Source: JBEKIK01 sp963845975 (GTDB lineage: Bacteria > Planctomycetota > Planctomycetia > Pirellulales > Thermoguttaceae). Taken from it: DNA of 64,000 nucleotides. The stretch is from the NCBI GenBank assembly GCA_963845975.1, contig CAWJUD010000001.1:1674001-1738000 (forward strand), written 5' to 3'. The notes beneath the pieces are model-generated. The model saw only the letters and a program-made list of their open reading frames with translations, was not told the origin of the DNA and ran no database searches. Of the stretch, positions 1 through 7,343 are shown piece after piece (the stretch's first letter is position 1; every line of letters starts with the position of its first letter). Position numbers and translations under genes: made by a program.

Positions 1-1402
1 TCGTTCATTTTGCCGGATTTTTATCGTCCTGGCGATGGTTGTATTATTATTCCCCGCCGTAACCATGGGGCAAGCCGCAGCTCAACCGCAGGTAAACATT
101 ACTAATAATACCAATGCAGGCACAGGCAACGGATTAGCTATTCCCGTCAGACCGGTAGGCGGCGTGGCGATCGACGCCAAGGGCATGCTTGAAAACGTAC
201 AGACCGACGTCTTGGGTCAGTTGGCCAAACTTCGTGCCGAGGCCCTGCAAAAAGTGCCGGACGGGCTGAATGTCTTCACCGACTCCCGCAAAGTGTCGTT
301 ACGGGCCTTGGAAGCGGCAATCGAACAGTCCGCGAAATCCGGCAAGCCTTTGCCCGACGACATCCGTTACCTTGCCGGATTGCAGCAAATTCACTATGTA
401 TTCGTTTATCCCCAGCAAAAAGACATTATCCTGGTCGGACCGGGCGAAGGTTGGAAAATCGATGCCCGGGGCAACATGGTGGGCATTACCACCGGCCGGC
501 CCGTGATGCTGCTGGACGATCTGCTGGTCGCCCTGCGAACCGCGCAAGCCGCGGCTCAAGGCGGGATTACATGCTCAATCGATCCCACTCCCGAAGGACT
601 CGCCAAATACAATCAGCAAGCCGGCGCCATAAAGAACCTCGGCTCGCCGCAGGCCGTCGCGTCGGGAATTTCAAATGTTTTGGGCATGCAGCAGATTACC
701 GTGATGGGCGTGCCGGCCACGAGCCATCTCGCACAAGTATTGGTGGCGGCCGACTATCGCATGAAACGCCTGGGCATGAACTTCGATCCTCCCCCGCCAG
801 GCATAAAATTGCCCAGCTACTTGCAGATGATCCCGGCAAACGCCCGGAACGCGAATATGTTCCCGCGATGGTGGCTGGAACCTAGCTACGAACCGCTGCT
901 CCGCGACGCCCAAGGCTTGGCTTGGGAACTTCGCGGCGCCAGCGTGAAGGCCATGACCGAAGAAGATTTTCTTACCAGCACCGGCGTCAAAGAACACTCG
1001 GGCAAGGCCAGTCCCATGGCTCAAAAATGGGCCGACAACATGACCAATCAATTCTCCGCGCTTTCCCTGGCCGAGCCGATCTTCGGCGAACTGCGGAACT
1101 GCATGGAATTGGCTATTGTCGGGGCATTGCTTGTTAAGGAAAGGCTGCCGGAAAAAGCGGGCTATAGCTTGCCTGTGCTCATGAGCTCCCCGGAACTGCA
1201 ACCCGCCGAATTCAATGCCCCCAAGCAGGTGCCCAGCCAGGCCAGCGTGCTTAAAAAAGGGAATAATTGGATTATAAGCGTATCGGGCGGCGTGGCAATC
1301 AATTCCTGGATCATCGCCGATAATACCAAGCAAAGCGATGATGCCGCCCCAATTCGCGCCAAAGCGGCGCCGCCTGACGGCACAAAATGGTGGTGGAACT
1401 GA
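1..1402 (+). CDS. DUF1598-like exported planctomycete protein, 5' end missing
   Basis: The reading frame is open from base 2 to the stop at 1402. The first ATG (35) falls inside a hydrophobic stretch (residues ICRIF-like then IVLAMVVLLFPAV) ending in an Ala-rich cleavage site, so the real start and the n-region of the signal peptide lie left of the window. The mature part has about 430 residues, with a GGVAIDAKGML segment near its start, as in planctomycete proteins carrying DUF1598. No catalytic motif is visible. It is probably exported and of unknown function. The gene is convergent with the methyltransferase that follows, with only a palindrome between them. The family name is recalled from the overall pattern; a profile search would settle it. 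Confidence 0.6.
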   Translation, partial: RSFCRIFIVLAMVVLLFPAVTMGQAAAQPQVNITNNTNAGTGNGLAIPVRPVGGVAIDAKGMLENVQTDVLGQLAKLRAEALQKVPDGLNVFTDSRKVSLRALEAAIEQSAKSGKPLPDDIRYLAGLQQIHYVFVYPQQKDIILVGPGEGWKIDARGNMVGITTGRPVMLLDDLLVALRTAQAAAQGGITCSIDPTPEGLAKYNQQAGAIKNLGSPQAVASGISNVLGMQQITVMGVPATSHLAQVLVAADYRMKRLGMNFDPPPPGIKLPSYLQMIPANARNANMFPRWWLEPSYEPLLRDAQGLAWELRGASVKAMTEEDFLTSTGVKEHSGKASPMAQKWADNMTNQFSALSLAEPIFGELRNCMELAIVGALLVKERLPEKAGYSLPVLMSSPELQPAEFNAPKQVPSQASVLKKGNNWIISVSGGVAINSWIIADNTKQSDDAAPIRAKAAPPDGTKWWWN

Positions 1403-1417
1403 GGGCAATTCCACCTC

Positions 1418-1483
1418 ATGCATGATCGTGCAGTGCAAGTCTCGGAGGTCCTGCAAGTGGGCCTCCGAGGCTGCACTATGCAT
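1418..1483. repeat. REP-like long imperfect palindrome between convergent genes
   Basis: The two arms begin and end with ATGCAT and share CTCGGAGG/CCTCCGAG and GTGCA/TGCAC blocks around a loop of about 13 bases. The right arm contains the TAG stop codon of the minus-strand methyltransferase (1476-1478), so the last residues of that protein are repeat-derived. It could also act as a bidirectional terminator, but neither side has a clear T-run. Confidence 0.6.
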
Positions 1484-2534
1484 CCTGGTACTGCCACGTC
1501 TGCCATAGATGCTTCATGGGCGGTTTCTCGGTGCGGAACTGCCAATTCCACGATTGCGCCCCCAACAGTGTAAACAGCATCGTTGCCGCGTAACGCGGAT
1601 GTCGCATCGCGAAAGGCAGAAATCGCGCCCATTGTCCGATGCTTAATAGCGAACGCTTTCCATGCCTCAGCCACTGCTCCGAGGTCAGATGATAATCGTG
1701 CGTGGCATCCCGCTCCCGTACAAGTTTGAAGTATGGTTGAGCGCAGCGTTCGAGCTGTCCGGGCAAGGGGTAGTAGCCGCCGTAGCCGCGCACCAGTAAG
1801 GCAAAATGAAATCTGTCGGAGAACCAGGGAAAAGACCAGGGGCTTTTCATCGCGTCCCGCGGTTCAACGTGCACCCGACCGAAGTGAATCGTGGTGGTAA
1901 TCAATTTGCGGCTCTTGGATTGCGGATCAATTACGCGGTGACAGATGGCGAAAAAATCCCGGTAAATCGCATCTGCGCGGCCTTGCAAGGCGTCGGCGGG
2001 CTGCACGAAATGCTCGATCGAGCCGTTGGCCGCGACAGCGTCAAATCGGCCGTTCCAATCCTCCCCGATGTCCCGGTAGTCGAGCCGATGCACGTCCAGC
2101 CCCCTCTGCTTGCAGAACCGCGTTTGCGGCGGCGAAATTGTAACGCCCGCCCCATGGGCTTCTCGCCGCCGCACCTCATCCAGGAGCGTTCCGTTGCCGC
2201 AACCGACATCCAGGATTCGCGATCCTTTGCGGCATTCAATCTCGTCCAAGAGATAACAAATCTGATTGTGCTGGGCCTGCTCGTAAGAGAGCGTACGATC
2301 GCCGTTATAGAATCCTTCGGTGTAGTCCAGCACGCCGGCCTGCCTGCACACGCGGTCCAGAAACTCATAACAATCCACGGTCGTGCCCGCTAATAAAGCA
2401 TCGCCGGTCAAAGTCCCGGATAACGCGGTTTGCCCGCGCTGAACCGCCTTCGCCGTCCGTTCGGGGCTATCCGTGCAGGCCCCGGAATCGCCGTGCATGG
2501 GCAAAGGCTGCCGGCTGGAGTTGACGAATTTCAT
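1476..2534 (-). CDS. SAM-dependent class I methyltransferase (cyclopropane synthase-like)
   Basis: This is a 352-residue protein. Around residue 105 it has the SAM-binding motif I ILDVGCGNGTLLDEV, followed by GAGVTISPPQ (the acidic loop region is replaced by the TxS-type sequence common in CMAS/CfaB-like enzymes), RLDYRDIGEDW and FDAVAANGSIEHF. This layout fits cyclopropane-fatty-acid-synthase-like methyltransferases that act on lipids or small molecules. The frame is open for 61 codons upstream, but that stretch has no homologue-like composition. The ATG at 2534 has AGGCGG about 12 bases upstream, so it was chosen as the start. The substrate is unknown. Confidence 0.75.
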   Translation of the reverse strand: MKFVNSSRQPLPMHGDSGACTDSPERTAKAVQRGQTALSGTLTGDALLAGTTVDCYEFLDRVCRQAGVLDYTEGFYNGDRTLSYEQAQHNQICYLLDEIECRKGSRILDVGCGNGTLLDEVRRREAHGAGVTISPPQTRFCKQRGLDVHRLDYRDIGEDWNGRFDAVAANGSIEHFVQPADALQGRADAIYRDFFAICHRVIDPQSKSRKLITTTIHFGRVHVEPRDAMKSPWSFPWFSDRFHFALLVRGYGGYYPLPGQLERCAQPYFKLVRERDATHDYHLTSEQWLRHGKRSLLSIGQWARFLPFAMRHPRYAATMLFTLLGAQSWNWQFRTEKPPMKHLWQTWQYQDA

Positions 2535-2701
2535 GGCGCCCACCGCCTTTCTTTGTTTTACAAGGTTCAGACGGCTTGATGGCACTACCGGGAATTGTAA
2601 GCCTCGGCGGTTGATTAGTGAATACCGGTCGACGCAAATGACCCCGCCGCTACGGCTAGGCCCCGAAGATTTATCTCTCCGTAACGCAGAAAATGAATAA
2701 A

Positions 2702-2731
2702 CCCGCTCCCATGCCATGACACGGGAGCGGG
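2702..2731 (-). terminator. GC-rich hairpin after the S9 peptidase gene
   Basis: CCCGCTCCC and GGGAGCGGG form a perfect 9-bp stem. Read on the minus strand it is followed by TTTATTCATTTT, and on the plus strand by CAAGTTTTT. It lies about 50 bases past the peptidase stop codon and upstream of the methyltransferase, so termination of the peptidase transcript is the likely role. Confidence 0.6.
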
Positions 2732-2778
2732 CAAGTTTTTCTAAGGGTTAATCTGATCTTTTTTGTTGGACCCTAATT

Positions 2779-5241
2779 TCATCCGCCGCCGGGCGTGGAA
2801 ACGGGGGCGTTGCGGTTGGGCGGATCTACTCCCTGCAAGTGGCGCACGAAGAAATCCTGCACCCGCCGCTGGCCGTATGCCCCGCCGGCCCCGTGTCCGC
2901 CGCCGGGCACCACGATCAGGTCAAAATCCTTCTGGGCCTTGATCAGTGCATCGACAAGGCGGAAGGTCGATTCCGGCGGCACGTTGTTGTCCATCTCGCC
3001 CACGATCAGCATCAAATGGCCCTGTAGACTGCCGGCATGAGTGATGTTCGAGCACTCGGCATATTGCGGGCCCACCGGGTAGCCCATCCATTGCTCGTTC
3101 CACGAGGCCTTGTCCATGCGGTTGTCGTGGCACCCGGAATTGGCCACGGCCGCCTTGTAGAACTCGGGATGAAACAGCACGGCCCCGGCCGCGTTCTGGC
3201 CGCCCGCCGACGTGCCGGTTATGCCCACCCGGGTGATGTCGTAATATGGATATTTCTTGGCCACGGCCTGATGCCACAAGATCCGGTCCGGAAAGCCGGC
3301 GTCCTTGAGATTCTGCCAGCACACGTCGTGAAAGGCCTTGGAACGGTTAGCGGTCCCCATGCCGTCGATCTGCACCACGATAAAGCCCAGGTCGGCGAAC
3401 GAACCGCCGCCGCGGGGCGAGGGGGAGTAGTTTTTCGGGACGAACGAGCCTTGCGGGCCGGCATAGATCTGCTCAATGACCGGATATTTTTTGGTTGGGT
3501 CCAGGTTGCGGGGCCGCCTTATGATGCCCCAGATGTCGGTTTTGCCGTCGCGCCCCTTGGCCACGAATACCTCCGGGGGCGTCCACCCCGTCGCCCGCAG
3601 CTCGCTGTCGTCGGCCATCTCCAACTCGCAAATCAGGGAGCCGTCGGACACGCGGCGCAGTTCGTTAACCGGCGCCATGTCCACGCGGTTGTAGCTATCG
3701 ACGATAAATTTCCGACTGGGCGAGTAGGCAATCGTATGATTGCCGTCGCCGACCGTGAGAAAAACCAAGCCGCTGCCGTCGAAGTTGACCCGCCCATAGT
3801 GGACCAGGTACGGGTCCTGGCCGGGATACACCCCGCAGGCCCTGAACCAGATCTGCCGGGCGTCCGGATCGATTTTATCGATGCCGCGGACCACCCATTC
3901 GCCTTTGGTGATTTGTTTTTTAACCAACCCGGTCTTGGCATCTATGAGGTACATGTGCCGCCACCCGTCGCGCTCGGAAACGTAGATGATCTCGTCGCTT
4001 TTATCCAGGTAATTCACCAGTTTTAAGTTCAGCATTTCCATGTGCACGGACCAGATGAAGGTCTCGGTTTTCTCGTCGATGATGTTGCGCAACTCGCCGG
4101 TGTGCGTATCGACGTCGATGAGGCGAAATCGCTGATGCCCGCGGTCCCATTTCTCGTATGTGAAGTGCCGGCCGTCGCTGTTCCAGCGGAGTTCGGGGAA
4201 GCCGAAATCCAAGCGGTCGACCTCGGGCTTGATCTGCTTCCGGTTGACCGCGTCGAACAAGTTCAACTCAAAGGCGGTGAACTTGTCGCCGGGCAGGGCG
4301 TAAGGCCGCTTGTGCATCACGGCCCGGCCTCCGCTCCTGGGCGAGGACTCGATCAGGTAGACTTCCTTGTTTTCCCCGGGCTCGATGCGAAATGCCGCCA
4401 GGGTTTGCGAATCGGGGGCCCAGCGCAGCATCCCGTATCCCAGCCCTTTCTTGCCGTCCTGGCTCAGTTGAATTTCCTTGCCGTCCTCGCCTCGCACGTA
4501 CACGTTTTCGTCCTTGACGAAGGCCGTCCACTTGCCGTCTTTGGAGCGCATCGAGCGCACCAGTTCTTGCTGATCCACCGGCTGGTCGTCGTCCTCGCCC
4601 TGATTCTTCTGCTGCACGTTGCCCTGCTGTTGCTGCTGTCCTTGTTGTTGTTGTCCTTGTTGCTGCTGTTGAGGAGCGTATGGCGAAGATGCGTCGGCCA
4701 ATAGGGTCAGATCGCCGTTTTGCGCTTCCATGTCTTCCTGGTCATCTGCGTCGCTGGCCGCCGATTCCGCGGCCGCGGTGGATTTGGCAGGGGCCGCTGC
4801 CCCGCCGCCCGGCTCGGTCTTGGTGCAAACGTAGGTGCTCAGATCGCACTTCCAGGTCGTGTTGTCGACTTTGAATTGAACGGCCTTGACGCCATCGACA
4901 AACTCTATGCTATCGAACGGCAGCCGGTTGGCCTTGTATTCCTTTTCCGCCGCCTTCGACAGCGATGCGGCCAGCTTCTGGTGATCGAAGGCGGCTTGCC
5001 GGATTCCGCGCTCGGCATCGACGAGGATGAATTCCCTGTCGCCGCCCTTTAGGTCGTTGCGATACCAGAGGTGTGAATCATTGTCGAACCAGTTGGGCGT
5101 GATCCGCGCCTTGTAGACCCCTGTCATGGGCATTGCGCCCCTGCCCCGCTGGGCAAACACTGGCGACGCAAAAACACCTATCACAACACTCGCAATCGCC
5201 ACAACCAGCGCTACCGATCTTGTGCGTACTCTTGTTTGCAT
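2779..5241 (-). CDS. Secreted S9 family prolyl oligopeptidase / DPP IV-like peptidase
   Basis: This 820-residue protein has a clear signal peptide (cleavage near VFA-Q, residue 30). An Asp/Gln-rich linker at about 155-230 contains several short poly-Gln runs. It is followed by a beta-propeller of the DPP IV N-terminal type and a C-terminal alpha/beta hydrolase domain. The predicted catalytic triad is Ser678 in GTSAGG, Asp751 in GEMDNN and His783 in GGGHGAGG. The ATG at 5241 has GAGGAG nine bases upstream. S9 enzymes cut short peptides after proline or alanine, and here the enzyme is probably periplasmic. It is the distal member of the minus-strand carbohydrate block but is separated from it by Rhs debris. 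The Gln-rich linker is unusual for bacterial S9 enzymes. Confidence 0.9.
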   Translation of the reverse strand: MQTRVRTRSVALVVAIASVVIGVFASPVFAQRGRGAMPMTGVYKARITPNWFDNDSHLWYRNDLKGGDREFILVDAERGIRQAAFDHQKLAASLSKAAEKEYKANRLPFDSIEFVDGVKAVQFKVDNTTWKCDLSTYVCTKTEPGGGAAAPAKSTAAAESAASDADDQEDMEAQNGDLTLLADASSPYAPQQQQQGQQQQGQQQQQGNVQQKNQGEDDDQPVDQQELVRSMRSKDGKWTAFVKDENVYVRGEDGKEIQLSQDGKKGLGYGMLRWAPDSQTLAAFRIEPGENKEVYLIESSPRSGGRAVMHKRPYALPGDKFTAFELNLFDAVNRKQIKPEVDRLDFGFPELRWNSDGRHFTYEKWDRGHQRFRLIDVDTHTGELRNIIDEKTETFIWSVHMEMLNLKLVNYLDKSDEIIYVSERDGWRHMYLIDAKTGLVKKQITKGEWVVRGIDKIDPDARQIWFRACGVYPGQDPYLVHYGRVNFDGSGLVFLTVGDGNHTIAYSPSRKFIVDSYNRVDMAPVNELRRVSDGSLICELEMADDSELRATGWTPPEVFVAKGRDGKTDIWGIIRRPRNLDPTKKYPVIEQIYAGPQGSFVPKNYSPSPRGGGSFADLGFIVVQIDGMGTANRSKAFHDVCWQNLKDAGFPDRILWHQAVAKKYPYYDITRVGITGTSAGGQNAAGAVLFHPEFYKAAVANSGCHDNRMDKASWNEQWMGYPVGPQYAECSNITHAGSLQGHLMLIVGEMDNNVPPESTFRLVDALIKAQKDFDLIVVPGGGHGAGGAYGQRRVQDFFVRHLQGVDPPNRNAPVSTPGGG

Positions 5242-5667
5242 CTTCGTGTACTCCTCATGTTTATTGATAGTTTAAAAACTAAAATCATTCTCTTGTTTGG
5301 TTTCGCTTCGGTCCGGCGGGCGTTCCATAAAAATATAAAAACACACGGATTGATAGAGTGTTTGTTAAAACGCCCAGCGGGAAAAATGAACCGGCTATGG
5401 AAAACCAGCCGCAACATGCGGCCGATAAAAGAATACACCCGGCTGGGCCTTGCTTTTAAAAACTCACGGTTGCTTGGTTCCTGGTGCTATCGCTGCCTCA
5501 GGGGTTGTTATTCTTCGCAAGAAACGACGGCATAATAATTAATGTAACATTGCTACTTTGCAAATGTCAATATTCTCCCCCCATAAGATATACAGAAGAT
5601 TAAAGGTGCCAGGAACCATTGTTCAGGAACCATTGTTTTATTGACTCTCAAATGGACGGCCGCTCAG
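5242..5667. other. Intergenic region upstream of the S9 peptidase
   Basis: No convincing gene is present. The stretch 5530-5600 is AT-rich and probably holds the peptidase promoter, but no -35/-10 pair is clear enough to mark. A short direct repeat (caggaaccattgtt) occurs twice near 5610-5640. Confidence 0.4.
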
Positions 5668-5813
5668 GTGCCACTGCCGGCTTTACCGGCAGTGCCTCGT
5701 CCGGCGGCGGCTCGGCCCTGGACAGCTTGCAGGGCTGGACCGACGAGTCGTATACTTATGATTTGAACGGCAACCGGATTCCACGGCGCTGCCGGACAAG
5801 CCGGCAGTGGCAC
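5668..5813. repeat. Pair of REP-type stem-loops (GTGCCACTGC family) beside RAYT remnant
   Basis: The first hairpin (5668-5694) is GTGCCACTGCCGG, a short loop, then CCGGCAGTG. The second (5789-5813) is CTGCCGG, loop, CCGGCAGTGGCAC. Together they are inverted copies, the arrangement of a bacterial interspersed mosaic element. The second runs straight into the transposase remnant. Members of the same family occur at 31255-31332 and 55142-55217. Confidence 0.75.
5695..5788 (+). pseudogene. Rhs/YD-repeat protein core fragment (left piece)
   Basis: In the plus-strand frame starting at 5619 the translation contains LQGWTDESYTYDLNGNRI, a typical Rhs/YD repeat unit. The match stops abruptly at the second REP hairpin. 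The same reading register holds the larger Rhs fragment at 6954-7343, so both probably come from one Rhs gene whose intervening part was replaced by inserted DNA. Confidence 0.7.
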
Positions 5814-6009
5814 CCAGGCGCCTTTGTTGGCGATGGTCGGCGACTGGAAGGCCTTTTTGAATAGCGCGGTGCGTGAGGAAGAACTCAGGGATTTGCGCGA
5901 ACACGAACGCACCGGCCGCGTCCTGGGAGAAGACGATTTTCAAAAACGCCTGGAAAAGAGACTCGGCCGCGTTTTAAGGCGTCAAAAACCCGGTCCTAAA
6001 AAGAAATGA
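5803..6009 (+). pseudogene. REP-associated tyrosine transposase (RAYT/Y1) C-terminal remnant
   Basis: The open frame ends with VGDWKAFLN, followed by a stretch of the type LRDLREHERTGRVLG and the basic tail RRQKPGPKKK. This is the C-terminal signature of IS200-like REP-associated transposases. The catalytic HUH motif and the Tyr helix are missing, so this is only about the last 65-70 residues. The remnant begins inside a GTGCCACTGC-family REP hairpin, which agrees with the known role of RAYTs in spreading REP palindromes. Confidence 0.75.
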
Positions 6010-6025
6010 ATCGCAATAATTATGT

Positions 6026-6310
6026 ATGGTGTCCCCGGAATTAGAATTGGGCGTGAAGAATAGTGAGATGAACCACGCGGCGCTTAGGCACTGCTATATG
6101 TCAGCTAAGATATCGCAGCTTCTGGGTATCAGTTGCGCGGCATGCCTTGGAAATGCGCGGGAGGATTATCAGCATGACTACGAAAAACCGCCACAATCTG
6201 ACGAGGCAACGGCGAGAGGCAAGAAAGAAAATACAATGGGCCTGCTATGCGGCATAAGCCCCAACGTGGAAAGTTGCTGTAAGAATATGTTGGACAAGAT
6301 GACACAGTAA
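6026..6310 (+). CDS. Orphan Rhs C-terminal toxin-tip-like protein
   Basis: A 94-residue frame contains NHAALRHCYMSAKISQLLG, then GNAREDY and a Cys-rich end (SPNVESCCKNML). The His/Arg/Cys pattern N-x-A-x-RHC followed by a Gly, an acidic RE segment and paired C-terminal cysteines resembles polymorphic-toxin tips found at the end of Rhs/YD proteins. There is no preceding Rhs core in frame, so it looks like a displaced tip cassette. It sits just inside the left arm of an 11-bp inverted repeat and 18 bases before a membrane protein that would be its immunity partner. Whether it is expressed is unclear. Confidence 0.5.
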   Translation: MVSPELELGVKNSEMNHAALRHCYMSAKISQLLGISCAACLGNAREDYQHDYEKPPQSDEATARGKKENTMGLLCGISPNVESCCKNMLDKMTQ

Positions 6311-6919
6311 TTCTTGTGGAGAAGTCAGATGTCCCGTGCAAGGCTAGCGCAGCTAATCGTCTCAACGGTTATTCTGATCTTCATGGTGTTGGTTTCGATA
6401 GGAACCTATTGTTACATTTCAGCGTGTATCCGTGAGTCCAAAAGTAGAGCGGAGGCGGCTGCCAGGGGGCGTATCGTGCCCAAGCAGGAATGGCCGCAAA
6501 CACTTATTGATCTTCTCAAAGACACGGAGCAACACCATATTAAGGTTGGTGACATTCGTGTGTACCAGAGGTCATACGATGAGTATTACTGGAAATTTGA
6601 CTCATCGCCGGAGTTGTTCTCGCTTATGAGTAAGCGTTGGGAACTCTCCATTGTAAAAAGTAATGACATCATTCAGCGCTTTCAGGAGCGTATGCCCACA
6701 AGTCTTGCATGGTTGAGTCACTCCGGCGGCACTGCGTACTATTTCTCCGCGAATTGGCTGGCGGGGGAGAAAGGCCATCTGTATGGTGTTATGACCGACA
6801 AGACCAACAAGGTAATTGTTGTCAGGTACTACTACAATTTTTGAAATGGAAAAATGGACATCACTGATTTACAGGAAGAGAAAGAGCGGACAAGCAATTG
6901 AATCGGAATCCGGGGACAC
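6029..6919. repeat. 11-bp inverted repeat bounding the tip/immunity cassette
   Basis: GTGTCCCCGGA at 6029-6039 is matched by its perfect reverse complement TCCGGGGACAC at 6909-6919. Homology continues imperfectly inward as AATT against GGAA. The two arms enclose exactly the toxin-tip-like and membrane genes, and Rhs fragments lie outside on both sides. This could be the boundary of a moving cassette. Confidence 0.55.
6329..6844 (+). CDS. Membrane-anchored protein, candidate immunity partner
   Basis: A 171-residue protein with one strong N-terminal membrane helix (about residues 8-30, containing LIVSTVILIFMVLVSIGTY), then a soluble domain of about 140 residues rich in Trp and Tyr. I do not recognise the family. 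The ATG at 6329 was chosen over the in-frame TTG at 6314 because GGAG lies nine bases upstream. The base composition is more AT-rich than in neighbouring housekeeping genes. Its position 18 bases after an Rhs-tip-like frame, within Rhs debris and inside a short inverted repeat, makes an immunity function plausible. That is inferred from context only. Confidence 0.55.
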   Translation: MSRARLAQLIVSTVILIFMVLVSIGTYCYISACIRESKSRAEAAARGRIVPKQEWPQTLIDLLKDTEQHHIKVGDIRVYQRSYDEYYWKFDSSPELFSLMSKRWELSIVKSNDIIQRFQERMPTSLAWLSHSGGTAYYFSANWLAGEKGHLYGVMTDKTNKVIVVRYYYNF

Positions 6920-6953
6920 AATACTAGTTTTGGAAATATGGGAAGAATTTTGA

Positions 6954-7343
6954 ACGATTCATTCGGGTGTTACAACGGTCACTTCAACGATTGACTACAT
7001 TTACGACGCCTTCAACCACCGCATCCGCTCGGAGTACGACTCGAACGGGCCGGGCACGTCGGGCGGGGTGAGCCGGCAGTTTTACGCCTGGGACGGGAAC
7101 AACATCGTGCTGGACTTTACCGATCCGGACGGGCCGGGCGTGATAAGTCCCTATGTCACGGCGCGGTACGCCTGGGGCGAAAAGGCCGACCAGCTCTGGG
7201 CCATCGAGAGCAGAAATGCGAACGGGACGATCACGGACAACTGGACCTTGACCGACAACCTGGGCAGCGTCCGCGACCTGATGAACCCGACCGCCAACAC
7301 CCGCTGGCGGGACCACGGCGACTACTACAGCTTCGGCATGTCA
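6954..7343 (+). pseudogene. Rhs/YD-repeat protein core fragment (right piece)
   Basis: The frame reads IDYIYDAFNHRIRSEYD, then GGVSRQFYAWDGNNIVLDF, ARYAWGEKADQLWAIES and DNLGSVRDLMN, ending at DYYSFGM. These are typical of the conserved Rhs core just before the variable tip. There is a stop upstream (6951) and no start, and the fragment ends on the antisense of the DUF5695-like gene (stop codon at 7325). The Rhs fragment is therefore cut on both sides. Confidence 0.75.

Noticed and set aside
2535..2717. N-terminal extension of the methyltransferase
   Set aside because: The 61 extra codons cover a terminator-like region and lack conserved sequence. The ATG at 2534 has a better ribosome binding site.
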